Source: Gammaproteobacteria bacterium (GTDB lineage Bacteria; Pseudomonadota; Gammaproteobacteria; Pseudomonadales; Pseudohongiellaceae). Taken from it: 64,000 nt of DNA. Made by a program: the position numbers and the translations under genes. The DNA lies in the NCBI GenBank assembly GCA_024639905.1, contig JAHEGE010000005.1, forward strand, positions 1 through 64,000. The letters are read 5' to 3'. This document shows, piece by piece, positions 1 to 8,442 of the stretch (position 1 is the first letter of the stretch; the number at the start of each line of letters is the position of its first letter). Under the pieces are notes generated by a model. That model saw nothing but the letters and a program-made list of their open reading frames with translations, was not told the origin of the DNA and did not search any database.

Positions 1-1
1 C

Positions 2-472
2 CACACGCTCATCTGGCGCACACTCGCCTTCGACGCACTCAGCAACTCGCAGCTCTATGCCCTATTGCAGCTGCGCAGCGACGTGTTCGTGGTTGAGCAA
101 GATTGCGTCTATCAAGACCTAGACGGTCACGATAACCACGCTCACCATGTGATCGCGCAAGCAGAGGGGGCGCCTGACTCGATCTTGGCCTGCGCCCGCC
201 TGATCGCACCGGGCATTAAATATTCCGAGGCGTCGATAGGCCGCATAGTCACAGCGAGAACACTGCGCGGCACAGGACAGGGTCGTATACTGGTCGCCAA
301 GGCTATTGAGGCCTGCGTGAAGCTATTTCCTGGCAACGACATAACAATTTCCGCTCAGCAACACCTCGAAAAATTCTATGCGGAATTCGATTTCGAGACG
401 CGCTCTGCGCCCTACCTTGAGGATGACATTCTGCACATCGAGATGACCCGCCCGACTCGCACTGAGCCTTAG
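2..472 (+). CDS. elaA: ElaA-like GNAT N-acetyltransferase (5' partial)
   Basis: The reading frame is open from base 2, so the start lies before the window. The visible 156 residues match the ElaA branch of the GNAT acetyltransferases: the early stretch LRSDVFVVEQ followed by YQDLDGHD is the family signature, and IGRIVTARTLRGTGQGR is the acetyl-CoA binding motif A with its R/Q-x-x-G-x-G/A loop. The family transfers an acetyl group from acetyl-CoA, but the ElaA substrate is not firmly known. A TTG at 65 could be mistaken for the start, but the conserved fold begins upstream of it. The protein is cytoplasmic, with no signal or membrane segment. It converges on putP. Confidence 0.85.
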   Translation, partial: HTLIWRTLAFDALSNSQLYALLQLRSDVFVVEQDCVYQDLDGHDNHAHHVIAQAEGAPDSILACARLIAPGIKYSEASIGRIVTARTLRGTGQGRILVAKAIEACVKLFPGNDITISAQQHLEKFYAEFDFETRSAPYLEDDILHIEMTRPTRTEP

Positions 473-504
473 GCGGTTATTAAGAGTATAGGTAGCGCCA
501 GCGT

Positions 505-1977
505 TTACGGCACTGCCTGAGAAAGTGTTCGCGCCTCATCGAACTGCTGTAACACAGCGGAGTTGGTCTCAGGCAACCACCGCGACACGCCCAAGATGAG
601 AACCAAAGACACGAAGAAGCCCGGCACGAGCTCGTAAAGATCGAAGAGGCCTCCGCTGAGGGACGACCAAACCACGACGGTTACAGCGCCACCAAGCAGT
701 CCGGCAATTGCCGCGTGCGCAGTCATGCTCCGCATGAAAAGCGAAAGCAAGATAACCGGGCCGAACGCCGCACCAAACCCTGCCCAGGCATAGCTCACAA
801 GGTCCAAAACTCTGCTGTCCCTATCGGTGGCGATGAGAAGCGCAACCAGCGCAACACCCACCACCGCGAGCCGACTCACGCGCAGTAGCTCAGCGCTGCC
901 TGCCTGCGGCCGGAAAAAGGTTCGATAGAAATCCTCGCTGATAACAGAGGAGCACACTAAGAGCTGGGAATCGATTGTCGACATAATCGCCGATAGGATC
1001 GCCGCGGTGATCACGCCCGCCACCCATGGATTGAATAGCGCCTGACTTAAACTGATGAAGACCGTCTCGGGATTCTCGAGGGGGTTCGCCGCGAAATAAG
1101 CCAGCCCAGCAAAACCCGTGACCACCGAACCGACGAGCATGAGCACCATCCAGCCCATCGCTAAGCGCCGCGCCGAGACCAATTGCGCCGGATCTTGTAT
1201 TGCCATGAAGCGTGTGAGGATGTGCGGCTGCCCTGCGTATCCCAATCCCCACGCCACTAAAGACAGCAGCCCCAAAGCGCTTAGATCGCCAAACAGATCG
1301 AGCGCCTGAGGATTGATCTCTGCAACCTGCGCGGCAACCTCGCCAGCACCGCCCAAGGTCGTGAACACCGCAATTGGCGTCATCACCAATGCCGCCGCCA
1401 TCAGCGCAGCCTGAATCGCGTCGGTCCATGCCACCGCGAGGAAGCCCCCTACGAAGGTATAAGAGACGATGACCACTGCACCGATGATCAATGCAGCGCT
1501 GTAGCTCAAGCCGAAACTGCTTTCAAACAAGATCGCTCCGCTTACCAAACCCGAGGCGGTGTAGAACGTGAAGAACAAGAGGATTACTGCCGCCGATAAT
1601 AGGCGCAGCTTGCGCGTCGACTCGCCGAAGCGGTTCTCCAGATAGTCCGGCAAAGTGAGGGAGTTGCTGGCATGAAAACTGAATACGCGAAGTCGTCGCG
1701 CAACCAAAAGCCAATTCAAATAAGCGCCAACGATGAGCCCTATGCCGATCCAGCTCTCCTGTAGACCCGACAAATATACGGCGCCGGGCAGGCCCAGCAG
1801 AAGCCAGCCGCTCATGTCTGAGGCGCCGACGCTTAACGCCGTCACAACAGAGCCGAGCCGTCGACCACCGAGTAGGTAGTCACTCAGGTCCTCGGTTTGG
1901 CCGTAGGCGCGAAGCCCTAGGGCGAGGATGCCGATGAGGTACACCACAAAAGTAACGAGCAAAGGGAGCTGATTCAT
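505..1977 (-). CDS. putP: Sodium/proline symporter
   Basis: A 490-residue member of the sodium:solute symporter (SSS) family with about 13 hydrophobic segments. SDYLLGGRRLG near the N-terminus and GASDMSGWLLLGLPG are hallmarks of PutP, which imports L-proline with Na+ across the inner membrane. The length fits PutP (about 500 residues). I chose the ATG at 1977 (MNQLPLL) because the upstream extension in the open frame (to 2022) is not hydrophobic and does not resemble the family. No putA gene is visible in the window. The gene is divergent from the HTH regulator at 2094, with about 115 bp between them, so local control by that regulator is plausible. Confidence 0.92.
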   Translation of the reverse strand: MNQLPLLVTFVVYLIGILALGLRAYGQTEDLSDYLLGGRRLGSVVTALSVGASDMSGWLLLGLPGAVYLSGLQESWIGIGLIVGAYLNWLLVARRLRVFSFHASNSLTLPDYLENRFGESTRKLRLLSAAVILLFFTFYTASGLVSGAILFESSFGLSYSAALIIGAVVIVSYTFVGGFLAVAWTDAIQAALMAAALVMTPIAVFTTLGGAGEVAAQVAEINPQALDLFGDLSALGLLSLVAWGLGYAGQPHILTRFMAIQDPAQLVSARRLAMGWMVLMLVGSVVTGFAGLAYFAANPLENPETVFISLSQALFNPWVAGVITAAILSAIMSTIDSQLLVCSSVISEDFYRTFFRPQAGSAELLRVSRLAVVGVALVALLIATDRDSRVLDLVSYAWAGFGAAFGPVILLSLFMRSMTAHAAIAGLLGGAVTVVVWSSLSGGLFDLYELVPGFFVSLVLILGVSRWLPETNSAVLQQFDEARTLSQAVP

Positions 1978-2093
1978 AGTGCAACACCGTACCACGGCAC
2001 CTGTACGAGCGCCAAATGCCAAAGCTTAGTTAAACAAAGTAAAAGATTTGTTATTGTTGCCGACATAGCGAGCAGATCCCTTGTGAGACTGTC
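1978..2093. promoter_or_regulatory. Divergent putP/regulator intergenic region with inverted repeat
   Basis: This AT-rich spacer separates putP (minus) from the SufR-like regulator (plus). It contains the inverted repeat AACAAA (2033-2038), 8 bp, TTTGTT (2047-2052). Its position between divergent genes makes it a candidate operator. No clear -35/-10 pair was identified, so the regulatory role is inference. Confidence 0.35.
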
Positions 2094-2771
2094 ATGGACG
2101 CACTAGCCCACCTTCCCAAGACTCAAGCCCAACTCACCCAGCGCCTCAAGGTGCGCGGCGCACAGTCTATAAAGATACTCGCCGCCCAGCTGCAACTCAC
2201 AACCATGGGCGTCCGCCAGCATCTCGTGCAGTTACAGGACAAGGGTTACGCGAAACACGCGCAAACAAACCGCCAGACTCGTGGCAGACCGGTAACTCTT
2301 TGGAAGCTCACAGAGGCGGGTCATCGCCTATTTGGGGATACCCATGCGCGCCTCGCCGTCACGCTTATCGAGGGGGTTAGCGAAACCTTCGGCGAAGCGG
2401 TCGTGGGACAATTGGCAGACACCCAAGCTGCTGCCACCCTCGCCGAGTATCGTGCCTTGCTGCCCGACCCCGCAGAGGACCTCAATCTGACCCTAGCCGC
2501 GCTCTGCCAGCAACGCAGCGACGAGGGGTTTATGGCGGAGCTGCGTTTCACTCCTAGCGGCTGGCTATTAATCGAGAATCACTGCCCCATTTTCTCCGCA
2601 GCGAGTCGCTGCAACGCATTCTGTGGCGCCGAACTGCAGCTTTTCACCCATCTGCTCGCCCCCCATGCTCAGATTGAGCGCAGCGATCACGTGCTAGCGG
2701 GTGCGCGGCGCTGCGCCTACCGCATACAACGCAGCGGCACGCCAAAAACTAATCACGAAGCGAGCGCGTAG
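2094..2771 (+). CDS. SufR-like (COG2345) HTH regulator with C-terminal cysteine cluster
   Basis: A 225-residue protein. An N-terminal winged helix-turn-helix spans roughly residues 10-75: a helix region SIKILAAQLQLTTMGVRQHL, then a basic wing RQTRGRPVTLWKLT. The C-terminal half carries C164, C173, C177 and C207 in the context ENHCPI...RCNAFC, the arrangement found in the SufR/COG2345 family, where cysteines bind an Fe-S cluster and DNA binding responds to it. It is divergent from putP, so it may regulate proline uptake and itself. No suf or isc genes are visible nearby, so a true SufR role is uncertain. It could instead be a redox- or metal-responsive local regulator. Confidence 0.75.
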   Translation: MDALAHLPKTQAQLTQRLKVRGAQSIKILAAQLQLTTMGVRQHLVQLQDKGYAKHAQTNRQTRGRPVTLWKLTEAGHRLFGDTHARLAVTLIEGVSETFGEAVVGQLADTQAAATLAEYRALLPDPAEDLNLTLAALCQQRSDEGFMAELRFTPSGWLLIENHCPIFSAASRCNAFCGAELQLFTHLLAPHAQIERSDHVLAGARRCAYRIQRSGTPKTNHEASA

Positions 2772-2836
2772 ACGCGCTATACTTAGCCGCTGTAAACCTT
2801 TAGCAAAACCACCCATTAAGCCCAAGCGACCCCCAC

Positions 2837-5014
2837 ATGGCGAAGAAGCACTCCACACAAGCCACGGATGAATTCAGTCCTCGCAAACTCTTTTCCTACC
2901 CCAAGTACTGGGCGGAATGTTTTGGAACAGCGCCCTATCTACCCATGTCGCGCGCCGAAATGGATGAGCTAGGCTGGGACAGCTGCGACATTATTATCGT
3001 GACAGCCGATGCTTACGTGGATCACCCCAGCTTCGGCATGGCTGTCGTTGGCCGCCTCCTTGAGGCACAGGGCTTTAGGGTGGGCATTATCGCGCAGCCC
3101 GAATGGGACAGTGCCGAGCCATTCAAGAAACTCGGCAAGCCGAACCTGTTTTTCGGCGTCACCGGCGGCAATATGGACTCGCTGATCAACCGCTACACGG
3201 CCGATCTGCGCATGCGCAGCGACGACGCCTACACCCCCAATGCCGAGGCGGGCAAACGCCCCGATCGCTCCGTCATCGTCTACAGCCAACGCTGCCGTGA
3301 GGCGTATTACGATACACCCATCGTCATCGGCGGCATCGAGGCAAGCCTTCGCCGCATCGCACAATACGACTACTGGACAGACTCCGTGCGCCGCTCTGTG
3401 CTCATCGACTCCAACGCCGATATCTTGCTCTACGGTAACTCCGAACGCGCGCTCGTCGATGTGGCCCACGAAATCGCTAACGGTCGCGAGGTGAAGGACC
3501 TGTGGCAAATGCGGGGAGCGGCCGTGGTGTTGAAAAGCCTGCCCGAGGGATGGACCGAAATCGACTCGACGCGCATCGATTGGCCGTCGAAGATCGACAC
3601 AATCCCCAACCCCTATGATTTCCACGACCGCGAACCGAGCGCCGATCAGGCAGAGAACGAGTTCGGAGACGAGACTATAGGCACCGCGGCGGCCGACATT
3701 GCACAGCCCATTAAAATCATCCCGATGCCGCTGCAGCGCAAGGAAAAATACGACAGCAAGACAGCGTACATTCGCCTGCCCTCTCACAGCAAAGTCGTAA
3801 ATGATCCTGCCCTCTATGCTCACGCCTCGCGCGTCCTGCATCAAGAGGCCAATCCGTATAACGCCAAAACCCTTGTGCAACGGCATGACACTCTCGAGGT
3901 GTGGGTGAATCCGCCGCCGATCCCGCTCGAGACCGAGGAGATGGATTGGGTGTTCGACCTCGCCTACCAACGGCGTCCACACCCTAGCTACGGCGACGCC
4001 CGCATCCCCGCCTATGACATGATCAAGACCTCGGTCAACATCATGCGAGGCTGCTTCGGTGGCTGTACTTTCTGTTCCATTACCGAACACGAAGGCCGCA
4101 TCATTCAGAGTCGTTCAGAGGAGTCCATCCTCAGCGAGATCGAGAAGATTCGCGACCTCGTGCCTGGGTTTACCGGCACGATCTCAGACCTTGGCGGCCC
4201 GACCGCTAATATGTATAAGCTCAACTGCAAGTCGCCGGCTATCCAGCGCACTTGCAAGCGCCTGTCCTGTGTTTACCCGAGTATCTGCAAACACCTCGAG
4301 ACCGATCACAGCCCCACCACCCAACTGTATCGCAAGGCTCGGGCGATACCGGGTGTGAAGCGCGTCGCCATTGCCAGCGGATTACGCTATGACCTCGCCT
4401 TGAAAGACCCCGAGTATGTCGAGGAACTGGTGACGCATCATGTCGGCGGCTATTTGAAGATTGCGCCGGAGCACAGTGAAGACAAGACACTCGCGAAGAT
4501 GATGAAGCCGACTATTTCGGCTTACGACGAATTCAAGAAACTCTTCGACAAGTTTTCCAAGAAGGCCGGGAAAGAGCAGTATCTCATTCCCTATTTTATC
4601 GCCGCACACCCAGGCAGCGACGATGAGGATATGCTAAACCTCAGTTTGTGGCTCAAAGAACGTAAGTTCAAACCAGACCAGGTGCAGACCTTCTACCCCT
4701 CCCCTATGGCGCTTGCTACTGCGATGTATTACTCCGAACGCAATCCGCTGGAGAAAGTGCGTTACAAGAGCGACAAGGTGAGCGTATCGAAAAACCTCGA
4801 ACAACGACGCCTGCAGAAGGCGTTCTTGAGGTATCACGACGAAAAGAATTGGCCGATGCTACGCACCGCGTTAACTAAACTCGGTCGCACCGATTTGATC
4901 GGCAATGAAGAGAAACACCTCGTGCCCCACGAGGTTAGCAAAAACAAACCGAGAAGCAGCGCAGCCCGCAGCAAACCTCGGGCTGCTGCAAAACCCGCAC
5001 GCAAGCGGCGCTGA
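2837..5014 (+). CDS. ygiQ: YgiQ family radical SAM protein
   Basis: A 725-residue cytoplasmic protein that closely follows E. coli YgiQ (UPF0313). Near the start it has [33 protein letters not shown] residues (about 21-50), then [22 protein letters not shown]. The radical SAM cluster motif is CFGGCTFC (C-x3-C-x2-C) at about residues 402-409. It ends in a basic Lys/Arg/Ala-rich tail. The family presumably uses a [4Fe-4S] cluster and S-adenosylmethionine, but its reaction is unknown. It is convergent with trmJ, with only 5 bp between stop codons. No good ribosome binding site precedes the ATG, but the N-terminus aligns with the family. Confidence 0.92.
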   Translation: MAKKHSTQATDEFSPRKLFSYPKYWAECFGTAPYLPMSRAEMDELGWDSCDIIIVTADAYVDHPSFGMAVVGRLLEAQGFRVGIIAQPEWDSAEPFKKLGKPNLFFGVTGGNMDSLINRYTADLRMRSDDAYTPNAEAGKRPDRSVIVYSQRCREAYYDTPIVIGGIEASLRRIAQYDYWTDSVRRSVLIDSNADILLYGNSERALVDVAHEIANGREVKDLWQMRGAAVVLKSLPEGWTEIDSTRIDWPSKIDTIPNPYDFHDREPSADQAENEFGDETIGTAAADIAQPIKIIPMPLQRKEKYDSKTAYIRLPSHSKVVNDPALYAHASRVLHQEANPYNAKTLVQRHDTLEVWVNPPPIPLETEEMDWVFDLAYQRRPHPSYGDARIPAYDMIKTSVNIMRGCFGGCTFCSITEHEGRIIQSRSEESILSEIEKIRDLVPGFTGTISDLGGPTANMYKLNCKSPAIQRTCKRLSCVYPSICKHLETDHSPTTQLYRKARAIPGVKRVAIASGLRYDLALKDPEYVEELVTHHVGGYLKIAPEHSEDKTLAKMMKPTISAYDEFKKLFDKFSKKAGKEQYLIPYFIAAHPGSDDEDMLNLSLWLKERKFKPDQVQTFYPSPMALATAMYYSERNPLEKVRYKSDKVSVSKNLEQRRLQKAFLRYHDEKNWPMLRTALTKLGRTDLIGNEEKHLVPHEVSKNKPRSSAARSKPRAAAKPARKRR

Positions 5015-5019
5015 CGGCT

Positions 5020-5907
5020 TTACTGCTGATCAGCGCTCGCTTCGCTGCCGTGGTCGAGACTGTCGTCGAGAGCCTCTTCGATCTCCTCGATCGATGCCCC
5101 TCGCGGCGGCTCACGCCTCTCGTCTCGGTGTTTGATATGCCATTCTATGTTGCTCAGCACGCCGCGCAGGATATTCATCTCCATCACATCAATGCGGATG
5201 CGGCCGAATAAGCGGCGCATGCGCTGCATGAGTTGTCGCGGGTTGTCCGGATCGTGGAAGCGAATGGCGATCATTACCCGTTCCAGGTGAGTGAAGAAGC
5301 GCTCGTTCTCCTCCGCCGTGGCTCGTTCTTGATCCCAGAACTCGTCTTCGGGGGCTTTTACCGCGTCGGCAACGAAGCGCGCCCGACGAGAGAGCTCATA
5401 GCTAATAACCATGACCGCAGCAGAGAGATTCAGCGACGGACATTCGGGCGAAGTCGGCACCTGCACGTGATAGTGACACAGCTGCAGCTCTTCATTGTTA
5501 AGCCCCGAGTCTTCGCGACCGAACACGATCGCGACCTTATTCGTCTTATGCTCGCCTAGCACTCGCTCCGCACAGCTTTCAGGGTCTAGCATCGGCCACG
5601 GCAGCTTGCGCGAACGTGCGCTGGTGCCGATGATCAGGCCGCAGTCGGCCACGGCCTCTTCCAGCGTGCTGACCACACGCGCATTCTCTAGCACGTCGAC
5701 AGCCCAAGCCGCGCGCGCTGTTGCGGCGCCACTGGGAAAGTCTTCTGGGTCAACGAGGATGAGCTGATTAAGACCCATGTTCTTCATCGCCCGCGCCGCA
5801 GCGCCAATATTGCCGGGATGCGAGGTATTCACCAGCACGATGGCAATCTGACTCGGATCGATAGCAGGCATCCACTCACGTGCGGTTAGTTTCTTCTCTT
5901 CGGTCAA
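5020..5907 (-). CDS. trmJ: tRNA (cytidine32/uridine32-2'-O)-methyltransferase
   Basis: A 295-residue SPOUT-family enzyme. VLVNTSHPGNIGAAARAMKNMG (residues about 24-45) and later VFGREDSGLNNEEL are the characteristic TrmH/TrmJ motifs that form the knotted SAM-binding site. TrmJ 2'-O-methylates position 32 in the anticodon loop of several tRNAs. The C-terminal part is an extended acidic tail. The gene is divergent from suhB, the usual gammaproteobacterial arrangement. An alternative start is the Met of MPAIDPSQ (residue 13), but the upstream ATG has a good extended -10 promoter in front of it. Confidence 0.93.
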   Translation of the reverse strand: MTEEKKLTAREWMPAIDPSQIAIVLVNTSHPGNIGAAARAMKNMGLNQLILVDPEDFPSGAATARAAWAVDVLENARVVSTLEEAVADCGLIIGTSARSRKLPWPMLDPESCAERVLGEHKTNKVAIVFGREDSGLNNEELQLCHYHVQVPTSPECPSLNLSAAVMVISYELSRRARFVADAVKAPEDEFWDQERATAEENERFFTHLERVMIAIRFHDPDNPRQLMQRMRRLFGRIRIDVMEMNILRGVLSNIEWHIKHRDERREPPRGASIEEIEEALDDSLDHGSEASADQQ

Positions 5908-5949
5908 CTCGGCTTCCTCGGACTTAAGGGCTTAGCATCAAAGCGCGCG

Positions 5950-5958
5950 ATTATAGCA
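5950..5958 (-). promoter_or_regulatory. Extended -10 promoter for trmJ
   Basis: On the minus strand the sequence TGCTATAAT is a perfect extended -10 element (TGn followed by TATAAT, -10 at 5950-5955). No matching -35 is obvious, as is usual for extended -10 promoters. Transcription would start near 5943, about 36 nt before the trmJ ATG. Confidence 0.6.
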
Positions 5959-6181
5959 GTATGCGCGCAAGCCGTGAGCATGATCTGTGATAAGCAAGAA
6001 AAGTAGGTAAGCACGACGCTAAATTCTGTTATGATGCCGATCCTCAGGGGCGCTCTAAAGAGTCGACCGCCTAAGCTCTTTATCACCTCCGCCTTCGCCA
6101 ATAGCCCCGTAGCAGCCACACCCATGCTGCGCGGGTCACTCAATTGACCGCATGCGGACACCCAACTCGAGGAATGATTCG

Positions 6182-6985
6182 ATGCATCCAATGATTAATA
6201 TTGCACTGAAGGCAGCGCGCGACGCCGCAGAGGCGATCGCCCACAGCAGCGACAGGCTCGATCGTATTAAGATCGTCGAAGACAGCCCTAGCTCTTTCCT
6301 CACTTCGATGGATTTTGACTCAGATAAGACCCTGCAGTATCACCTGCTCAAGGCCTATCCCGATCACAGCATCGATTCCCGCGCGACTGGCCTCAAACAA
6401 GGCACACGTAAAGACGTGGTCTGGCTTATCGATCCCCTCATTGGCAACCGCAATTTCGCGCGCGGTTACACCCAATTCGCCGTCTCTCTAGCCTGTCAAA
6501 TCGACGGCGTCATCCAACACGCCGTCGTAGTGTGCCCGATGACCAACGAAGAGTTTGTCGCGAGCCGTGGCGGCGGCGCGCAACTGAATTCGCGACGCTT
6601 GCGTGTCGGTCGGGAGACCGAGCTGGTTGCAGGATCACTGGTGGGACTCAATGGCGAGGCCGAAGAGGCCGACACGTTGCTAGCGATGCAACGCGCAGTC
6701 TTCGCTATTGGCGCACGTCCTCGCATTTCCGGTTGCACTGCTTTAGACATCGTCAGCACCGCTGCGGACAGATTGCAGGGCGGCTGGTCGCCCAACGAAG
6801 GCGGCACCAATCATTCGGTGAAAGCCGCCGCTTTGATCCTGAAAGAGGCTGGCGGTTTGATCGGCTCGGAACTTGCAAGCCCTGACATCGGCGACGCACG
6901 CGAACTGCTTTTCTCTAATCCGAAAATCTTCAAGCAACTGGTGAAGCTTAGGCAGGCGAAAGCTGACAGCGAGGCTCCTCGCTAG
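6182..6985 (+). CDS. suhB: SuhB/inositol monophosphatase homologue with degenerate active site
   Basis: A 267-residue protein of SuhB length, in the usual place divergent from trmJ. MINIALKAARDAAEAI at the N-terminus, the WLIDPL motif, FAVSLACQIDG, AVVVCPMTNEEFVASRGGGA and ALILKEAGG all align with SuhB without gaps up to residue 95. The Mg2+ ligands are largely lost: the GEE motif reads SRA (E67 becomes R), DPLDGTTN reads DPLIGNRN (D87 becomes I), and the WD of the third motif reads HS (D212 becomes S). Only D84 remains. Loss of phosphatase activity is therefore expected. E. coli SuhB also works in rRNA antitermination with NusA, a role that does not need catalysis, so selection for that function is a plausible explanation. 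The ATG at 6182 was chosen over 6152 by homology. Confidence 0.85.
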   Translation: MHPMINIALKAARDAAEAIAHSSDRLDRIKIVEDSPSSFLTSMDFDSDKTLQYHLLKAYPDHSIDSRATGLKQGTRKDVVWLIDPLIGNRNFARGYTQFAVSLACQIDGVIQHAVVVCPMTNEEFVASRGGGAQLNSRRLRVGRETELVAGSLVGLNGEAEEADTLLAMQRAVFAIGARPRISGCTALDIVSTAADRLQGGWSPNEGGTNHSVKAAALILKEAGGLIGSELASPDIGDARELLFSNPKIFKQLVKLRQAKADSEAPR

Positions 6986-7032
6986 AGATTTTTAGTACAC
7001 CGCGCGCATTCTGCGTTAAGGTAGGGGCTGCC

Positions 7033-8439
7033 TTGTTAACTAAGCAGCCCATGGCCTCACCCGACCTCACAACCGCAGACACGCCTGCGAGAAAACACAG
7101 CCTCACACAAGGCTCGATACGCGCGTCACTCGTGCGCATGACCATCCCGATGTGTCTCGGCATGCTCATGATGTTCACTTTCAGCCTCGTCGACACCTTC
7201 TTCGTCAGCCTGCTCGGCACCGCAGAACTTACCGCAATCAGTTTTACCTTCCCCGTTACCTTTACCATCACGAGCCTCGCGATCGGGCTAGGCATCGGCG
7301 CCTCTGCCGTGGTGGCAAAGTATCTCGGGCGTGACGATCTCGAACGCGCCAAAGAGAGCTCTACCGTTATCAACTACGTAGCGCTCCTCTTTGCTGCAGC
7401 GCTTATCGCCCTGTGCTGGTTTTTCATGGGTCCACTGTTCCGCGCCATGGGTGCGGACGACGCACTGCTGACACTCATTGGCGATTACATGGCGGTGTGG
7501 TTTCCCGGCAGCGTGTTGCTTGTTGGCCTAATGACTGCCAACAGCATTTTGCGCGCACACGGTGATTCCAAGACCCCCAGCATGATTATGGCGGGCTCCG
7601 GCCTCATCAACGCCGTGCTCGATCCCCTGCTCATCTTTGGCTACGGCCCCGTGCCCGCAATGGGTATACAAGGCGCGGCATTCGCCACCCTCGCGGCGTG
7701 GGTCGTCGGCTATGGCTACTTGTTCTACCACCTCGCCCTGCGCCACCAATTTATTAGCTTGCAGATGCCAAGCCGCAAAATCCTATTTAGCTCCGCACGC
7801 GAGATGTTGCGCATCGGACTGCCCGCAGCTGGCGCGAATATGATGACGCCCCTAGCGATGGGCACGATGACGGCGATCGCTGCGGGATTTGGCACCAGCG
7901 TGGTCGCTGCATTTGGTGTAGGCGCACGTTTGGAACCGATGGCAACCCTCGTGGTGCTCGCCATGTCTTCGACGTTGCCGCCGCTGATAAGCCAAAACTA
8001 TGGCGCGTCGCGACTCGACAGGATAAGCGAAGCCTACGCGATGAGTCTGCGTTTCGTGTTGTTGTGGCAGGGAGCTGTGTATGCGCTGCTGGCGCTGATC
8101 GCGCCGTGGATTGCCGGCTTGTTTAGCACCGATGCGGAGGTGCTGGCGACCATCCGCCTCTTCCTCTGGATTTTGCCAGCGGGTTACGGCTTGCAGGGCG
8201 TCATCATCCTAAGCAATTCATCACTTAATGCGATGCATCGGCCCCTGTCGGCCCTCATGCTAAGCGTTGTCCGCTTCTTCGGCCTCTACGTCCCCTTCGC
8301 CTGGATCGGGAGCAGGCTAATGGCCGTCGAAGGGTTCTTTATTGGCGCGGTGTGCGCCAATGCAGTGACGGCGGTCATCTCGTGGATCACCGTGAAGCGG
8401 GTGCTTGCTCAAGAGCGCGCTAACTGCAGCGCAGCCTAG
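7033..8439 (+). CDS. MATE family efflux transporter
   Basis: A 468-residue polytopic membrane protein with about 12 hydrophobic segments. SIRASLVRMTIPMCLGMLMM at the N-terminus, FVSLLGTAELTAISFTFP and the mid-protein repeat of the same pattern (MLRIGLPAAGANMM...VAAFGVGARLE) show the two pseudo-symmetric halves of the multidrug and toxin extrusion family. Members export cationic drugs or metabolites using Na+ or H+ gradients. The substrate here cannot be told. The start is a TTG at 7033, preceded by AGGGG at 7023-7027. An ATG at 7051 (MASPD) is an alternative without a clear ribosome binding site. It is convergent with the B12-type radical SAM gene, 3 bp apart. Confidence 0.9.
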   Translation: MLTKQPMASPDLTTADTPARKHSLTQGSIRASLVRMTIPMCLGMLMMFTFSLVDTFFVSLLGTAELTAISFTFPVTFTITSLAIGLGIGASAVVAKYLGRDDLERAKESSTVINYVALLFAAALIALCWFFMGPLFRAMGADDALLTLIGDYMAVWFPGSVLLVGLMTANSILRAHGDSKTPSMIMAGSGLINAVLDPLLIFGYGPVPAMGIQGAAFATLAAWVVGYGYLFYHLALRHQFISLQMPSRKILFSSAREMLRIGLPAAGANMMTPLAMGTMTAIAAGFGTSVVAAFGVGARLEPMATLVVLAMSSTLPPLISQNYGASRLDRISEAYAMSLRFVLLWQGAVYALLALIAPWIAGLFSTDAEVLATIRLFLWILPAGYGLQGVIILSNSSLNAMHRPLSALMLSVVRFFGLYVPFAWIGSRLMAVEGFFIGAVCANAVTAVISWITVKRVLAQERANCSAA

Positions 8440-8442
8440 CGC

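Noticed and set aside
2969..4090. 373-residue open frame on the minus strand inside ygiQ
   Set aside because: It is the antisense shadow of a strongly conserved gene, with no recognisable domain.
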